64,000 nucleotides of DNA, from contig JAHBXB010000002.1 of NCBI GenBank assembly GCA_019636655.1, forward strand, positions 508,537 to 572,536, read 5' to 3'. The notes below the pieces were generated by a model. That model did not search any database and was not told where the DNA came from. It worked only from the letters and a program-made list of their open reading frames with translations. The DNA comes from Phycisphaeraceae bacterium. Its GTDB lineage: Bacteria; Planctomycetota; Phycisphaerae; Phycisphaerales; UBA1924. Shown here piece after piece: positions 53,044-61,566 of this stretch. A program made the translations under genes and the position numbers. Within the stretch, counting starts at the first letter, position 1; each line of letters begins with the position of its first letter.

Positions 53044-53049
53044 ACGATA
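53044..53049 (-). promoter_or_regulatory. Leaderless -10 element for radA
   Basis: TATCGT on the minus strand ends six bases before the radA ATG at 53037. It lies in the 81-base divergent gap with the AsmA-like gene. Confidence 0.45.
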
Positions 53050-53118
53050 CCACCGCGCCGGACGCGACGCGTTGCGGGGCGCCGGGTCGCCGTACCGATA
53101 CGATCTACCGCGTTCACC

Positions 53119-56100
53119 ATGGCCACGGAGCAGCCGCCCGACAGCCCGACGCCCGATTCCTCGCCCCGCGCCCGCGGCCCCATCATCCGTGTGCGCACCG
53201 GCCACCGCCTCCGACGCCGCACCCGCTGGCTGCTCCGCATCCTGATCGGCCTGCCGCTGGTGCTGGTCATCCTGATCGTCATCATGACGCGGTCGCCCCT
53301 CCTCAAGTGGCAGGTCGCCCGGGCCATCGAGGCCGAGTTCGGCTGCAAGGTCCACGCCTCGACGATCGTCATGCACTGGGACGGACACGCCTCGGCCGAC
53401 AACATCCGACTCACCATCCCCACACTCGACGGCCCGCCGTCGGAGTTCCTCCGCGCCGCCCACGTCGACGTCGGGGTCAGTCTCGTCGACCTGCTGCGGT
53501 TCCGAATCACCCCCACCGAGGTCCGCCTGTACGAGCCCGTGTTCAGCCTCTACCTCGACCCAAAGACCGGCCGCCTCAACATCGACGACCTCGGCTTCAG
53601 CGGATCGGGGGACGCGCCCGCGGCGAAGATCCTGGTCATCAACGGCCGCCTCGATTTCGGAGAGTTCTCCTCGACCGGCGCCGACGGGGCGCTGCTCCGC
53701 TCCATCATGGTCTCGGGCGAGATGAGCCCGGTCGCGCCCAACTCCCCGGAGTTCTCCCTCTCCCTCACCGAGTCGGCCGTTCCCGCTTCCGCGATGTCGC
53801 CCGGCGCCGCCACGCCCAGCGCCCTGCGCCTCGACGGCCTTGTCAACCTCCAGACCGACGCCGTCCAGATCACCCTGCACAACCTCCGACTCACCGACTG
53901 GCCCCCCGAGACCGTGCCCGCCAGCATGCGCCGCCTGTGGTCCGAACTGGACATCCGCGGCGAGGTCTCCAAGACCATCCTCACCTCCGACCCCGACGCG
54001 GGTGTTGCCGTCTCCATCGTCCTCGACAACGTCTCGATGAACGCGCCGATCCCCGCCGACCGGCCCGAGATCGCCGGCGACCGGCTGCTCCCGCTCAGCC
54101 GCGTCAGCGGCGACATCCGCTTCTCCAAGGCGGGGCTGAAGGCCAGCCTCGCCGGCGTGGTCGGCAACCTCCCCGCCCGCGTCGCGCTGACCACCGACAG
54201 CCTCTCCTTCGACGGCGCGCTGCGCTGCGAGATCACCACCGAGCGCTTCGAGGTCGGCAGCGGCCCTGCGCTCCTCCCCTACGCCCCGGAGGTCGTCCGC
54301 CGCCGCTTCGCGATGTTCTCCGGTCCGACCGCCGTCGTCGATGCCCGCGTGCTCCTCTCGCGAGCGGCGCCCGTCAACGGCGTCCCCGGGGCGCTCTCTA
54401 TCTCCGGGTCGATCGCCTTCGAGAACGGACGCGCCGCGTTCGAGCGATTCCCCTATCCCGTCGAGCACCTCAAGGGGCTGGTCACCTTCAACGACGAGAA
54501 GGTCGACCTGGTCAACATCCAGGGCCGCGGGCCCACCGGGGCGATCGTCTCGGGCAACGGCATCATCGCCCCGCCCACCGACGGTGCTGGATTCAAGATC
54601 GATGTGCTCGCGCTCGACGTCCCCGTCGACGACGTCCTCATGAACTCGCTCGAGGGTGAACGCCGCGAGATCGTCGACGCCCTCCTCAGCCAGCCGCACT
54701 ACGACGACCTGATCAAGAACCACCTCGTCATCACGCCCAAGCGGCGCGACGAACTCCGACAGGAACTCGCGGACCTGACCGCCCAGCGCGACCGGCTCGC
54801 CGCCGCCGCTCCGCCTGCGCCCGATCTCGCCGAGGTCGAGGCCCGCCTCGCCGCGATGCAACGCATGCTGGAGACGCCGGTCTTTGATTTCGGCGGGCAG
54901 GCCAACCTGTCGATCCTCGTCGAATCGCCCGTCGGCGTCGATGCGCCGATCTACTACACCGTCAAGATCGCCTTCCCGAAGGCCGGCCTGGTCCCCAGCA
55001 AGTTCCCCTTCCCCATCGTCGCGTCCGACGTCGCCCTCACGCTCACCGACGAGAAGCTCACGCTCGATTCCGGTCGATTCACCGGCCTCCGCGGCGGGGA
55101 TGCCGACCTCACCGCCGTCGTCCTGCTCCCCGGCGATGACAACCCCAACACGCGCCCCGACATCACGATCAACGCCCGCGGCGTGCCCGTCGACGACCTG
55201 CTCGTCAACGCCATCCCCGACGACGAGACTCCGGGCGAAGCGGACGGCGGCGCCGCCCGCCTCCTCTCGACCAAATCGCTGCTGCAGTCCCTGCGCATCG
55301 AAGGCTTCGTCTCGTCGCTCGCCCACATCACGACTGACGACGCCGGCACCACCGCGGCCCAGGCGACCGTCACGCTCAACTCGCTCACCGCCACGCCGCC
55401 CCCGGCGCCGGGCGATTCGCACCCCGGGGTCTCGCTCCAGCACCTCTCGGGGGACATCCACCTGACCGAGGGCGAGGCTCGCATCCCGTCGATCAAGGCG
55501 GACCTGGTGCGCCTGATTCCCTCCAGCGACCCCGCGCTCGCCGGCCGGCTCGACCTGGCGCTCGAGTCGCGATTCCCGGATCAGGCTTCCAACGAGCCCG
55601 GCCACCTCACCGCCACGCTTGGCATCAGCGACCTCGATCTCTCGACGCCCATCGAGGACCTGCTGCAGCTCTTCAGCGAGCCCGCCGCGGCCACCGTCCG
55701 GCGCGCCCGCGCCGTCCGCGACCCCGCCGGGCGGATCGACGGGGATGTGCGCGTGGCCGTCGCGGGCCGGGGCGACCCGGGCGTCTCGGTCCGGGTGGAG
55801 GCGGCTCGCGACCTCGCGCTCAACGCCGCGGGGGGACGAGTCTCGGTCGACCGCACCGAGGGACCCTTCACGTACTCGCCCGGCGCGGTGTCGCACCTGG
55901 ACTTCGATCACACCACCGCGCGGCTGCTGTTCGACAACCGCCCCGTGCTCGCGATCGCCCTCAACGGGTCCGTGCTTCTCCCCGGCCTCGCCGGCGCGAC
56001 CACTCCCGAGCCGCCCAGGACCGCGACCGTCACGGCGGGCATCACCAACGCCGACCTTCAATGCCCGCTCGTTCGTGCGGTGATCTCCCGTGCCGCGGCC

Positions 56101-57588
56101 GGTTCGCCGATGGACGGCGAGGACCCGATCGACTCGCTCGACCCCGCCGGCCGGTTCGACGCACAACTCGACATCACCTCGGCGCTCAACGCGGGTGTTC
56201 CCGCGTACGGCGTCGGCGGCTCGATCTCGCCGCGGATCCTCTCGTTCACCAGAGCCGGGACCCGCATCAACCTGCCGGACGCCTCGGGCTCCATCACGAT
56301 CGACGGCTCCCGCGGCCGGCTCGAGGCGCTGCGCCTCGCCAACGAGCAGTGGTCGGTCACGCTCGACGGCGCCTGGGCCGCGCCCTCGAACCCGGGCGAG
56401 GCGGCGTTCACGCTGGACACGTCGATCGCCGTCTCCGCCAACGGGCTGACGCCGGACCTTGAGGCGATGCTGCCCGAGCAGGTCCGCTCCGTCATCCGCA
56501 GCCTGAGCCTTGACGTCCGCGGGCCGGTAGCCCTCTCGGGTGCGCGCCTGCGGCTGGACTACCCGCCCGCCGGCGCCGCGGCCGCCGGGCCCAGCAACGC
56601 CGACTTCCACGGCGACCTTTCGTTCTCCAATGCCTCGATGGACATCGGCTTCCCGGTGGTCCGCGCGGAGGGCTCGCTGGCGATCGGCGTCGAGGTGCGG
56701 CCCGGGCAGGAGCAGCCGGCGGTCGACTTGTCGCTGCACGCCCCGTCGCTGATCGCCGCGAAACTGGACCTCACGAACGTCTTCGCCCGCCTCGTCTCGT
56801 CCGCGTCCACCCCCGGCCGCTTGCTGGTGCCGGTGCTCACCGGCGAGTTGTACGGCGGGCGCGTCTCGGCCACCGCGTCGATCGGCGGCGATCCCGGGGA
56901 CGACGCCCCGACGGCGTACAAGGCCGACGTGGTGGTCGCCGGCTCGCGGTTCTCGCCGATCCTCAACGCCTACTCCACACCGGACACCCCCGCAGCGCCG
57001 ACCGATGAGTCCCGCGGCCGGCTCGACGCCTCGCTGTCGATCAGCGGCGTCGAGGGCGATTCGCTGTCCCGCACGGGTCGCGGCTCGGTGCGCATCGCGG
57101 GCGGGGACGTCATCCGCCTGCCGCTGGCGCTGCCGCTGATGCAGTTGTCGAACCTGCAGCTCCCCTCGGCGGACCCTCTGGACTACTTCCAGACCGCGTT
57201 CACGCTTTCGAGGAACACGCTGACGTTCGAGCAGATCTCGCTGATGTCCGAGTCGATCTCGCTGATCGGTTCGGGCACAGTGGGCTGGCCGACGACCGAT
57301 CTGGACCTGCGGTTCAACTCGCAGTCCGCGTCGACGCGGCGGATCCCGCTGGTCTCGGACCTGCTGGAGGGCGTGCGCAACGAGTTGATCTCGACCCGCG
57401 TGACCGGGACGCTCGCGGACCCGAAGTTCACGACCGAGACGCTGGCGGGGACGCGGAAGATGGTCGAGGGGTTCTTCTCCGGCGGGTCGGCCGGCGGCCC
57501 TGCGCCGCCGAACGAGAAGGCGGTCCGGAGCGAACGCGACCGGATCCGGTCGAGCACTTCGGTCTCCCTGCCGCGGGAAGGCCGCTAG
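53119..57588 (+). CDS. AsmA/YhdP-like large envelope protein
   Basis: 1489 residues. A basic N-terminus (HRLRRRTRWLLRIL) and one membrane helix (LIGLPLVLVILIVIMTRSPL) lead into a very long beta-rich periplasmic part. The first 100 residues after the helix show the AsmA pattern (LKWQVARAIEAEFGCKVHAS, VHWDGH-like start, VDVGVSLVDLLRFRITPTEV). Repeated motifs of the type 'GRLDFGEFSS', 'SGDIRFSKAGLKASLAGVVG' and 'SGSIAFENGRAAFERFPYPV' fit the groove-forming strands of bridge-like lipid-transfer proteins such as YhdP and TamB. The C-terminal AsmA-like end is SLIGSGTVGWPTTDLDLRFN with VTGTLADPKFTTET. A short coiled coil lies near 570 (DELRQELADLTAQRDRLAAA). Likely role: phospholipid movement between membranes; this is inference from fold. 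Divergent from radA. Confidence 0.8.
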   Translation: MATEQPPDSPTPDSSPRARGPIIRVRTGHRLRRRTRWLLRILIGLPLVLVILIVIMTRSPLLKWQVARAIEAEFGCKVHASTIVMHWDGHASADNIRLTIPTLDGPPSEFLRAAHVDVGVSLVDLLRFRITPTEVRLYEPVFSLYLDPKTGRLNIDDLGFSGSGDAPAAKILVINGRLDFGEFSSTGADGALLRSIMVSGEMSPVAPNSPEFSLSLTESAVPASAMSPGAATPSALRLDGLVNLQTDAVQITLHNLRLTDWPPETVPASMRRLWSELDIRGEVSKTILTSDPDAGVAVSIVLDNVSMNAPIPADRPEIAGDRLLPLSRVSGDIRFSKAGLKASLAGVVGNLPARVALTTDSLSFDGALRCEITTERFEVGSGPALLPYAPEVVRRRFAMFSGPTAVVDARVLLSRAAPVNGVPGALSISGSIAFENGRAAFERFPYPVEHLKGLVTFNDEKVDLVNIQGRGPTGAIVSGNGIIAPPTDGAGFKIDVLALDVPVDDVLMNSLEGERREIVDALLSQPHYDDLIKNHLVITPKRRDELRQELADLTAQRDRLAAAAPPAPDLAEVEARLAAMQRMLETPVFDFGGQANLSILVESPVGVDAPIYYTVKIAFPKAGLVPSKFPFPIVASDVALTLTDEKLTLDSGRFTGLRGGDADLTAVVLLPGDDNPNTRPDITINARGVPVDDLLVNAIPDDETPGEADGGAARLLSTKSLLQSLRIEGFVSSLAHITTDDAGTTAAQATVTLNSLTATPPPAPGDSHPGVSLQHLSGDIHLTEGEARIPSIKADLVRLIPSSDPALAGRLDLALESRFPDQASNEPGHLTATLGISDLDLSTPIEDLLQLFSEPAAATVRRARAVRDPAGRIDGDVRVAVAGRGDPGVSVRVEAARDLALNAAGGRVSVDRTEGPFTYSPGAVSHLDFDHTTARLLFDNRPVLAIALNGSVLLPGLAGATTPEPPRTATVTAGITNADLQCPLVRAVISRAAAGSPMDGEDPIDSLDPAGRFDAQLDITSALNAGVPAYGVGGSISPRILSFTRAGTRINLPDASGSITIDGSRGRLEALRLANEQWSVTLDGAWAAPSNPGEAAFTLDTSIAVSANGLTPDLEAMLPEQVRSVIRSLSLDVRGPVALSGARLRLDYPPAGAAAAGPSNADFHGDLSFSNASMDIGFPVVRAEGSLAIGVEVRPGQEQPAVDLSLHAPSLIAAKLDLTNVFARLVSSASTPGRLLVPVLTGELYGGRVSATASIGGDPGDDAPTAYKADVVVAGSRFSPILNAYSTPDTPAAPTDESRGRLDASLSISGVEGDSLSRTGRGSVRIAGGDVIRLPLALPLMQLSNLQLPSADPLDYFQTAFTLSRNTLTFEQISLMSESISLIGSGTVGWPTTDLDLRFNSQSASTRRIPLVSDLLEGVRNELISTRVTGTLADPKFTTETLAGTRKMVEGFFSGGSAGGPAPPNEKAVRSERDRIRSSTSVSLPREGR

Positions 57589-57642
57589 GACGGCCCCGGC
57601 GGGGGTCCGTGGGCGCGGCTCGGGCGCTACCCTCACCGTTCT

Positions 57643-58773
57643 ATGCCTCCCATTTCCCATCCCGAGCACAACCGTCCCGAACTCGATCCCCCGCCCGGCG
57701 CCTCGATCGCGCCGCCCGTGGGCGTGCCGCCGGAGAAGCCGGCGCAGCGGCGGGCCGACGACCCGGACATCACCCAGCGGATCGACGACCTGATCCGCGA
57801 CCTCGGCGGCGAGCCGGGGACCTTCGACGCCCGTCTGGTGCGCGACCTGATCGCGACGGGCCTGAAACTGATCCCCGACGGGCGGGACACGGGCGAACTC
57901 AAGCTCATCACCACGGCGGTGAAGGAACTGCGGTACGCGTACCGCGTCTTCGGGCAGTACCCCGAGCCGCACAAGGTCACGATCTTCGGCTCGGCGCGCA
58001 CACCGCCGGACCACCCGGATTACCTGGCGACGGTGCAGTTCTCCCGCCTGATGGCCGACGCGGGGTGGATGGTGATCACGGGGGCTGGCGGCGGGATCAT
58101 GGAGGCTGGGCACGTGGGGCCGGGCCGGGAGAAGTCGTTCGGCGTGGCGATCCGCCTGCCGTTCGAGACCACGGCGAACGAGGTGATCGCGAAGGACGAG
58201 AAGCTGATCCACTTCCGCTACTTCTTCACGCGGAAACTGATGTTCCTGTCGCAGGCGGAGGCGGTCGCGCTGTTCCCGGGCGGGTTCGGGACGATGGACG
58301 AGGCGTATGAGGCGCTGACGCTGATCCAGACGGGCAAGTCGTCGATGATCCCGGTGGTGCTGCTGGAGGGGCGGGGGCAGAACTACTGGGAGCAGTGGGA
58401 CGGGTGGGTGAAGTCGTGCCTGCTGGAGCGGAAACTGATCTCGCCGGAGGACATCGGGCTGTACCGGATCTTCTCCGAGCCCGAGCAGGCGGTGGACCAC
58501 ATCAAGCGGTTCTACCGGATCTACCACTCCTCGCGGTACGTGCAGGACGACCTTGTCATCCGGCTCAAGAAGCCGATCCGGCCGGCGGACATCGAGCGGC
58601 TGTCGCGCGAGTTCGCGTCGCTGATCAAGCGCGGCACGATGGTGCTGCGCGGGCCGTACGAGGTCGAGGATGACCATCTTGATCTCCCGCGGTTGGCGTT
58701 CACGCACACACGGAGCAAGTTCGGGATGGTGCGGAAGCTGATCGACGCCATCAACGAGTGCGAGCCGCAGTAA
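57643..58773 (+). CDS. LOG-family Rossmann protein (putative nucleotide 5'-monophosphate phosphoribohydrolase)
   Basis: 376 residues. The core is the LOG fold: PHKVTIFGSARTPPDHPDYL, LMADAGWMVITGAGGGIMEA (G-A-G-G-G-I-M), FFTRKLMFLSQAEAVALFPG (R-K) and the catalytic P-G-G-F-G-T-M-D-E that follows, then YEALTLIQTGKSSMIPVVLL. Members hydrolyse nucleoside 5'-monophosphates, in some cases cytokinin precursors. It has about 100 extra residues at the N-terminus (helical: DITQRIDDLIRDLGGEPGTF) and about 80 at the C-terminus compared with plain LOG, closer in size to PpnN-type enzymes. TACCCT lies nine bases before the ATG. Codons here end mostly in G, unlike the C-ending genes at 35-50 kb. Confidence 0.9.
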   Translation: MPPISHPEHNRPELDPPPGASIAPPVGVPPEKPAQRRADDPDITQRIDDLIRDLGGEPGTFDARLVRDLIATGLKLIPDGRDTGELKLITTAVKELRYAYRVFGQYPEPHKVTIFGSARTPPDHPDYLATVQFSRLMADAGWMVITGAGGGIMEAGHVGPGREKSFGVAIRLPFETTANEVIAKDEKLIHFRYFFTRKLMFLSQAEAVALFPGGFGTMDEAYEALTLIQTGKSSMIPVVLLEGRGQNYWEQWDGWVKSCLLERKLISPEDIGLYRIFSEPEQAVDHIKRFYRIYHSSRYVQDDLVIRLKKPIRPADIERLSREFASLIKRGTMVLRGPYEVEDDHLDLPRLAFTHTRSKFGMVRKLIDAINECEPQ

Positions 58774-58785
58774 GGGCGGCGGCGT

Positions 58786-59601
58786 CTATCGGCGCGGGCG
58801 GGGCGGCGGGCCCGAGCCGCCGAGGGCGGTGGGCCGGGGCGCGTCGGCGCGGGGGAGAGGCGAGACGCGCAGGCCGGGGTCGAAGGCGCTGTTGCCGGCG
58901 TTCACGGAGCGGTCGATCTGCGTCGCCGCGCGGAGGTTGCCGCGCTGGAACGGGGCGACGGGGGTCCGGACGGCTCTCTCGATCTTGAGGGCGGCGGAGC
59001 GGTTGCCGCGTTCGAATGGCGCGATCGGGGTGCGGACGGCTTGCTCGATCTTGAGCGCGGCCTCGGTGTTGCCTCGCTCGAAGGGGGCGATGGGCATGCG
59101 CAGTGACTGATCGACCTTGAGCATCGCCTGCTGGAAGCCGGTGGTGAAGGGGTCGTAGCCGGGCTCGCCGATTCGTGGGAGATGATCCGATCGCGGCACG
59201 GCGGGGCCGGCCACGGGCGCCGCGAAGTTGCCGGGGAGGCAGACGGCCAGGGGCGGGCAGTAGGTTCGGCCCGGGAGGTAGGGGAGTCCGAGGGTGGAGA
59301 TGGAGTAGCCGGGGTCGTCGGCGAACATCACGGCGTCGTACTGGACGGTGGTCGGCGGGAAGTCCTGCGGGGCCTCGTCGGCGGGGGTGTCCACTTGCGG
59401 CGCCGGATCGGGGCGGCCTCCGGTGGCGTTCGAGGGAACCACGATGGCGCCCGAGGGGGTGCGCTGCGCGACGACGGGCGGGGACTGGTGGAAGGTGAGG
59501 GCGTCGCTGGGAACCGGGATGGCCCTGGGGGCGTCCGACTGGGCGAGGGCGGCGGAGGACGCCAGGGCCGAGGCTGCTGTGATGAGCGTGGTGAAACGCA
59601 T
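58786..59601 (-). CDS. Secreted protein with tandem 22-residue repeats
   Basis: 271 residues from the ATG at 59601. Signal peptide MRFTTLITAASALASSAALA, then a Pro-rich region (PPVVAQRTPSGAIVVPSNAT) and a segment with two Cys (RTYCPPLAVCLPGN). The C-terminal third holds three close copies of a 22-residue unit, such as LKIEQAVRTPIAPFERGN plus four residues, and a fourth decayed copy (TQIDRSVNAGNSAFDPG). The unit pairs an amphipathic helix with a Pro-Phe loop. The tail is Pro/Arg-rich. No known domain. Divergent from the lipoprotein gene at 59726. Function unknown; the repeats suggest a scaffold or binding role. Confidence 0.7.
   Translation of the reverse strand: MRFTTLITAASALASSAALAQSDAPRAIPVPSDALTFHQSPPVVAQRTPSGAIVVPSNATGGRPDPAPQVDTPADEAPQDFPPTTVQYDAVMFADDPGYSISTLGLPYLPGRTYCPPLAVCLPGNFAAPVAGPAVPRSDHLPRIGEPGYDPFTTGFQQAMLKVDQSLRMPIAPFERGNTEAALKIEQAVRTPIAPFERGNRSAALKIERAVRTPVAPFQRGNLRAATQIDRSVNAGNSAFDPGLRVSPLPRADAPRPTALGGSGPPPRPRR
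59035..59115 (-). repeat. Tandem 66-base repeat inside the secreted protein gene (approximate limits)
   Basis: Part of a run of three 66-base units (roughly 58910-59125 on the minus strand) coding the 22-residue repeat. The protein copies are near-identical over APFERGN and AALKIE, which points to duplication within the gene. Confidence 0.45.
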
Positions 59602-59712
59602 GGGCGGCTCTTTCGCTGTGTACCAGTCAGTACGAGTGTGGTGCGGGATGGGTGCTGAAACAAGGTGAAATCCGGAGTTTGAGGGAGGGATCCGGGGTGA
59701 GCGCCCGGCTCG

Positions 59713-59718
59713 TATCAT
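59713..59718 (+). promoter_or_regulatory. Leaderless -10 element for the lipoprotein gene at 59726
   Basis: TATCAT ends seven bases before the ATG at 59726; no Shine-Dalgarno. Confidence 0.45.
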
Positions 59719-59725
59719 CCGGGCC

Positions 59726-60796
59726 ATGGCCATGCGTCAAAAACCCTCCCAGATTGCCTGGACTGCCGCGTGCATGACCGCGGCGGGGCTGCTGGCATCG
59801 TGCGGGGGTGAGCCGGTGGCTGTTCGCCCCAGCGACGGGACGGGGGCGATGGCCGCGGCGAGCCCGGTGGTGGTCGGGGGGGACAACGGGCTGGAACTGA
59901 GGTGGTGGGTGTCGTCGGCGAGCCCGGCGGAGTTTGGGGCGGTGCTGGCGGAGTACGCCGCGAGGCCGGTGCCGCTGGACCCGGGGCAGAAGCGGATGCT
60001 GGAGGCCAATGGTCTGCGGTGCGTGGCGGTGCCGCTGGAGCAGTTGCCGGAGGTGCAGTCGCGGCTCAGCGTGATCGGGGCGATGCAGCGGCAGTGGCTT
60101 GGGCAGGCGCCGGCGTGGATCGAGGCGGTGCCGGGGCCGTCGCGGCCGGGTGGGCAGACGATCGCGATGCACGATGGGCCGCTGCGGCTGGGGCCGGGGC
60201 GGCTGAGGCTGCTGGCCCGGTGCTGGACGATTCCGGTGGCGCCGCGAGCGGGGAGCGCGGGCGGGAGCGAAGCGGCTCTGCACATCGAGCTGATCCCTCA
60301 GCACGAGGAGCCGAAGCGGGATGAACTGAGCGACAGCGCCGGGCGGCTGAGGCTGAACCCGACGCCGGCGGCGGTGGAGGATCAGGGCCTGCTGTTCTCG
60401 CGGCTGCACGTCACGATGGAGGTGGCGGAAGGAGACGCGTACCTGCTCGTGCCGGAGTTGCCGGACACGATGTGGGAGGCGAGGACGGAGGGGGAGGCGA
60501 CTGCTGAAGGGACGGCGAGCCGGCCGGCGGGGGCTGGCGGTGGGTCGGGGTCAGCGCCGCCGATCGGGCAGGTGGTGCGGGAGTCGGAGACGGGGCCGAA
60601 GCCGGGACGGGAGCAGGCGACGGGCGACCGGGGCCGGACCGGTCCGCCGGGGCCGCCATCGGCGCAGTTGCCGACGCTGGGGCAGGCGATGCTGATGTCG
60701 GTGGTGAAGATCCCGGACTCGGGCGTGGATCGGACGGTGAGGGCGGTCGTGCTGCTGGTGCCGCGGGTGCCGAAGGAGTACCGGCTGGTGCGGTAG
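59726..60796 (+). CDS. Hypothetical lipoprotein
   Basis: 356 residues. MAMRQKPSQIAWTAACMTAA then GLLASCGG gives a good lipobox with Cys26. The mature protein is mixed alpha/beta: NGLELRWWVSSASPAEFGAV, LDPGQKRMLEANGLRCVAVP, LPEVQSRLSVIGAMQRQWLG and AALHIELIPQHEEPKRDELS. A low-complexity stretch of about 70 residues rich in Gly, Pro and Glu (GTASRPAGAGGGSGSAPPIG) separates this from the last piece, QAMLMSVVKIPDSGVDRTVR and AVVLLVPRVPKEYRLVR. I do not recognise a family. Preceded by TATCAT seven bases from the ATG. Its last third is overlapped on the other strand by a doubtful small gene. Confidence 0.7.
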   Translation: MAMRQKPSQIAWTAACMTAAGLLASCGGEPVAVRPSDGTGAMAAASPVVVGGDNGLELRWWVSSASPAEFGAVLAEYAARPVPLDPGQKRMLEANGLRCVAVPLEQLPEVQSRLSVIGAMQRQWLGQAPAWIEAVPGPSRPGGQTIAMHDGPLRLGPGRLRLLARCWTIPVAPRAGSAGGSEAALHIELIPQHEEPKRDELSDSAGRLRLNPTPAAVEDQGLLFSRLHVTMEVAEGDAYLLVPELPDTMWEARTEGEATAEGTASRPAGAGGGSGSAPPIGQVVRESETGPKPGREQATGDRGRTGPPGPPSAQLPTLGQAMLMSVVKIPDSGVDRTVRAVVLLVPRVPKEYRLVR

Positions 60797-61004
60797 CGGC
60801 GGGGGCAGGCGTGGGGGCAGGGGTGGGGTTGGGGAAGTCGGCGAAGGCGTCGGGGCGGATCTTGAGGATGGAGTCGGCGGCGAGGCGGGCCTGGCGCGGG
60901 TCGGCGAGGTTGGCCGCGATGCGGGCGAGGATCTCGAGGGCGAAGAGCCGGACGCGGTGGCAATACTCGGCGGCGGAAGCGGGCGGCGACTGTTGAGCGT
61001 GCAT
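60411..61004 (-). CDS. Doubtful Pro/Ala-rich protein with a helical N-terminus
   Basis: 197 residues from the ATG at 61004, which follows AAGGGG by five bases. The first 55 residues look protein-like and helical (EYCHRVRLFALEILARIAAN, LADPRQARLAADSILKIRPD). From residue 60 on it is low-complexity Pro/Ala/Ser, exactly what the antisense of the lipoprotein gene at 59726-60796 would give. Either a short real gene has lost its stop, or it overlaps its neighbour by 386 bases, or it is spurious. It accounts for most of the otherwise empty interval 60797-61132. Confidence 0.35.
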   Translation of the reverse strand: MHAQQSPPASAAEYCHRVRLFALEILARIAANLADPRQARLAADSILKIRPDAFADFPNPTPAPTPAPAATAPAGTPSAPAAPAARPPSPSDPRPSPGSSPPTSASPAPASATAPMAAPADRSGPGRPSPAPVPASAPSPTPAPPARSAALTPTHRQPPPAGSPSLQQSPPPPSSPPTSCPATPARAGTRLLPPPPS

Positions 61005-61132
61005 GGGTCCCCCTTTGGCGCGGCGTTCTGGCCGCGATGGGGGGACAGTACAGCGTGGCGGAGGGGATGCAAGAGGGAACCGGCGCAGTAGCGCGATTCA
61101 GCGCACAGGTGCGCTCCTGCGCGCGAGATTCC

Positions 61133-61453
61133 TTATTGCAGGCCGGTCTGGCGGGTCTCGACGACCTTGCCGGCGGCGAAGATGACGGTGATCTGCTTGC
61201 CCTTGTCCTTCCAGACGAAGACCCGCTCCTTGGCGGCATCGGAGCCGCTCATGAGGCCGCCTCCGGAGATGGAGGTGCCGCCGGAGGAGGTGTCCTCGGT
61301 GCCGGAGCCGAGGATGCCCTCAACCTGGGCGATGGTCATGCCCTTGGTGATCTGCTGGTAGTTGTCGATGGAGACCTTGGACTCGCAGGCGACCACGATG
61401 AGGAGCACAGAGGCAAGCAGGAGGGACGTGGTGAGGCGGGTGATGGTCGTCAT
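61133..61453 (-). CDS. BamE/SmpA-like small lipoprotein
   Basis: 106 residues from the ATG at 61453, seven bases after AAGGAG. Lipoprotein signal LTTSLLLASVLLIVVAC (Cys23), then a compact SmpA/OmlA-like domain: VSIDNYQQITKGMTIAQVEG (the 'i..GMt..eVe.iLG' helix of BamE), ILGSGTEDTSSGGTSISGGG loop, and strands ERVFVWKDKGKQITVIFAAG and KVVETRQTG. In Proteobacteria this fold stabilises the BAM complex; in planctomycetes such proteins have no assigned role. Minus-strand neighbour of the NDH-2 gene, 113 bases downstream of its stop. Confidence 0.78.
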   Translation of the reverse strand: MTTITRLTTSLLLASVLLIVVACESKVSIDNYQQITKGMTIAQVEGILGSGTEDTSSGGTSISGGGLMSGSDAAKERVFVWKDKGKQITVIFAAGKVVETRQTGLQ

Positions 61454-61566
61454 GGGGAGGCTCCTTGGTGGATGCGGGGCATCCGGCCTGAGTCGTCCGT
61501 ACTCCGGGAGAGGCTTTTCGGCAGGGTACCAGAGATGGGCGGAGTGAAGCGATGCGCGCGGGTGGT

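Noticed and set aside
51532-58707. A 2391-codon open frame on the minus strand
   Set aside because: Only its last 501 codons (radA, from 53037) look like a protein. The rest is antisense to the AsmA-like and LOG genes, is low-complexity Arg/Gly/Asp/Val, and comes from the rarity of stops in high-G+C DNA.
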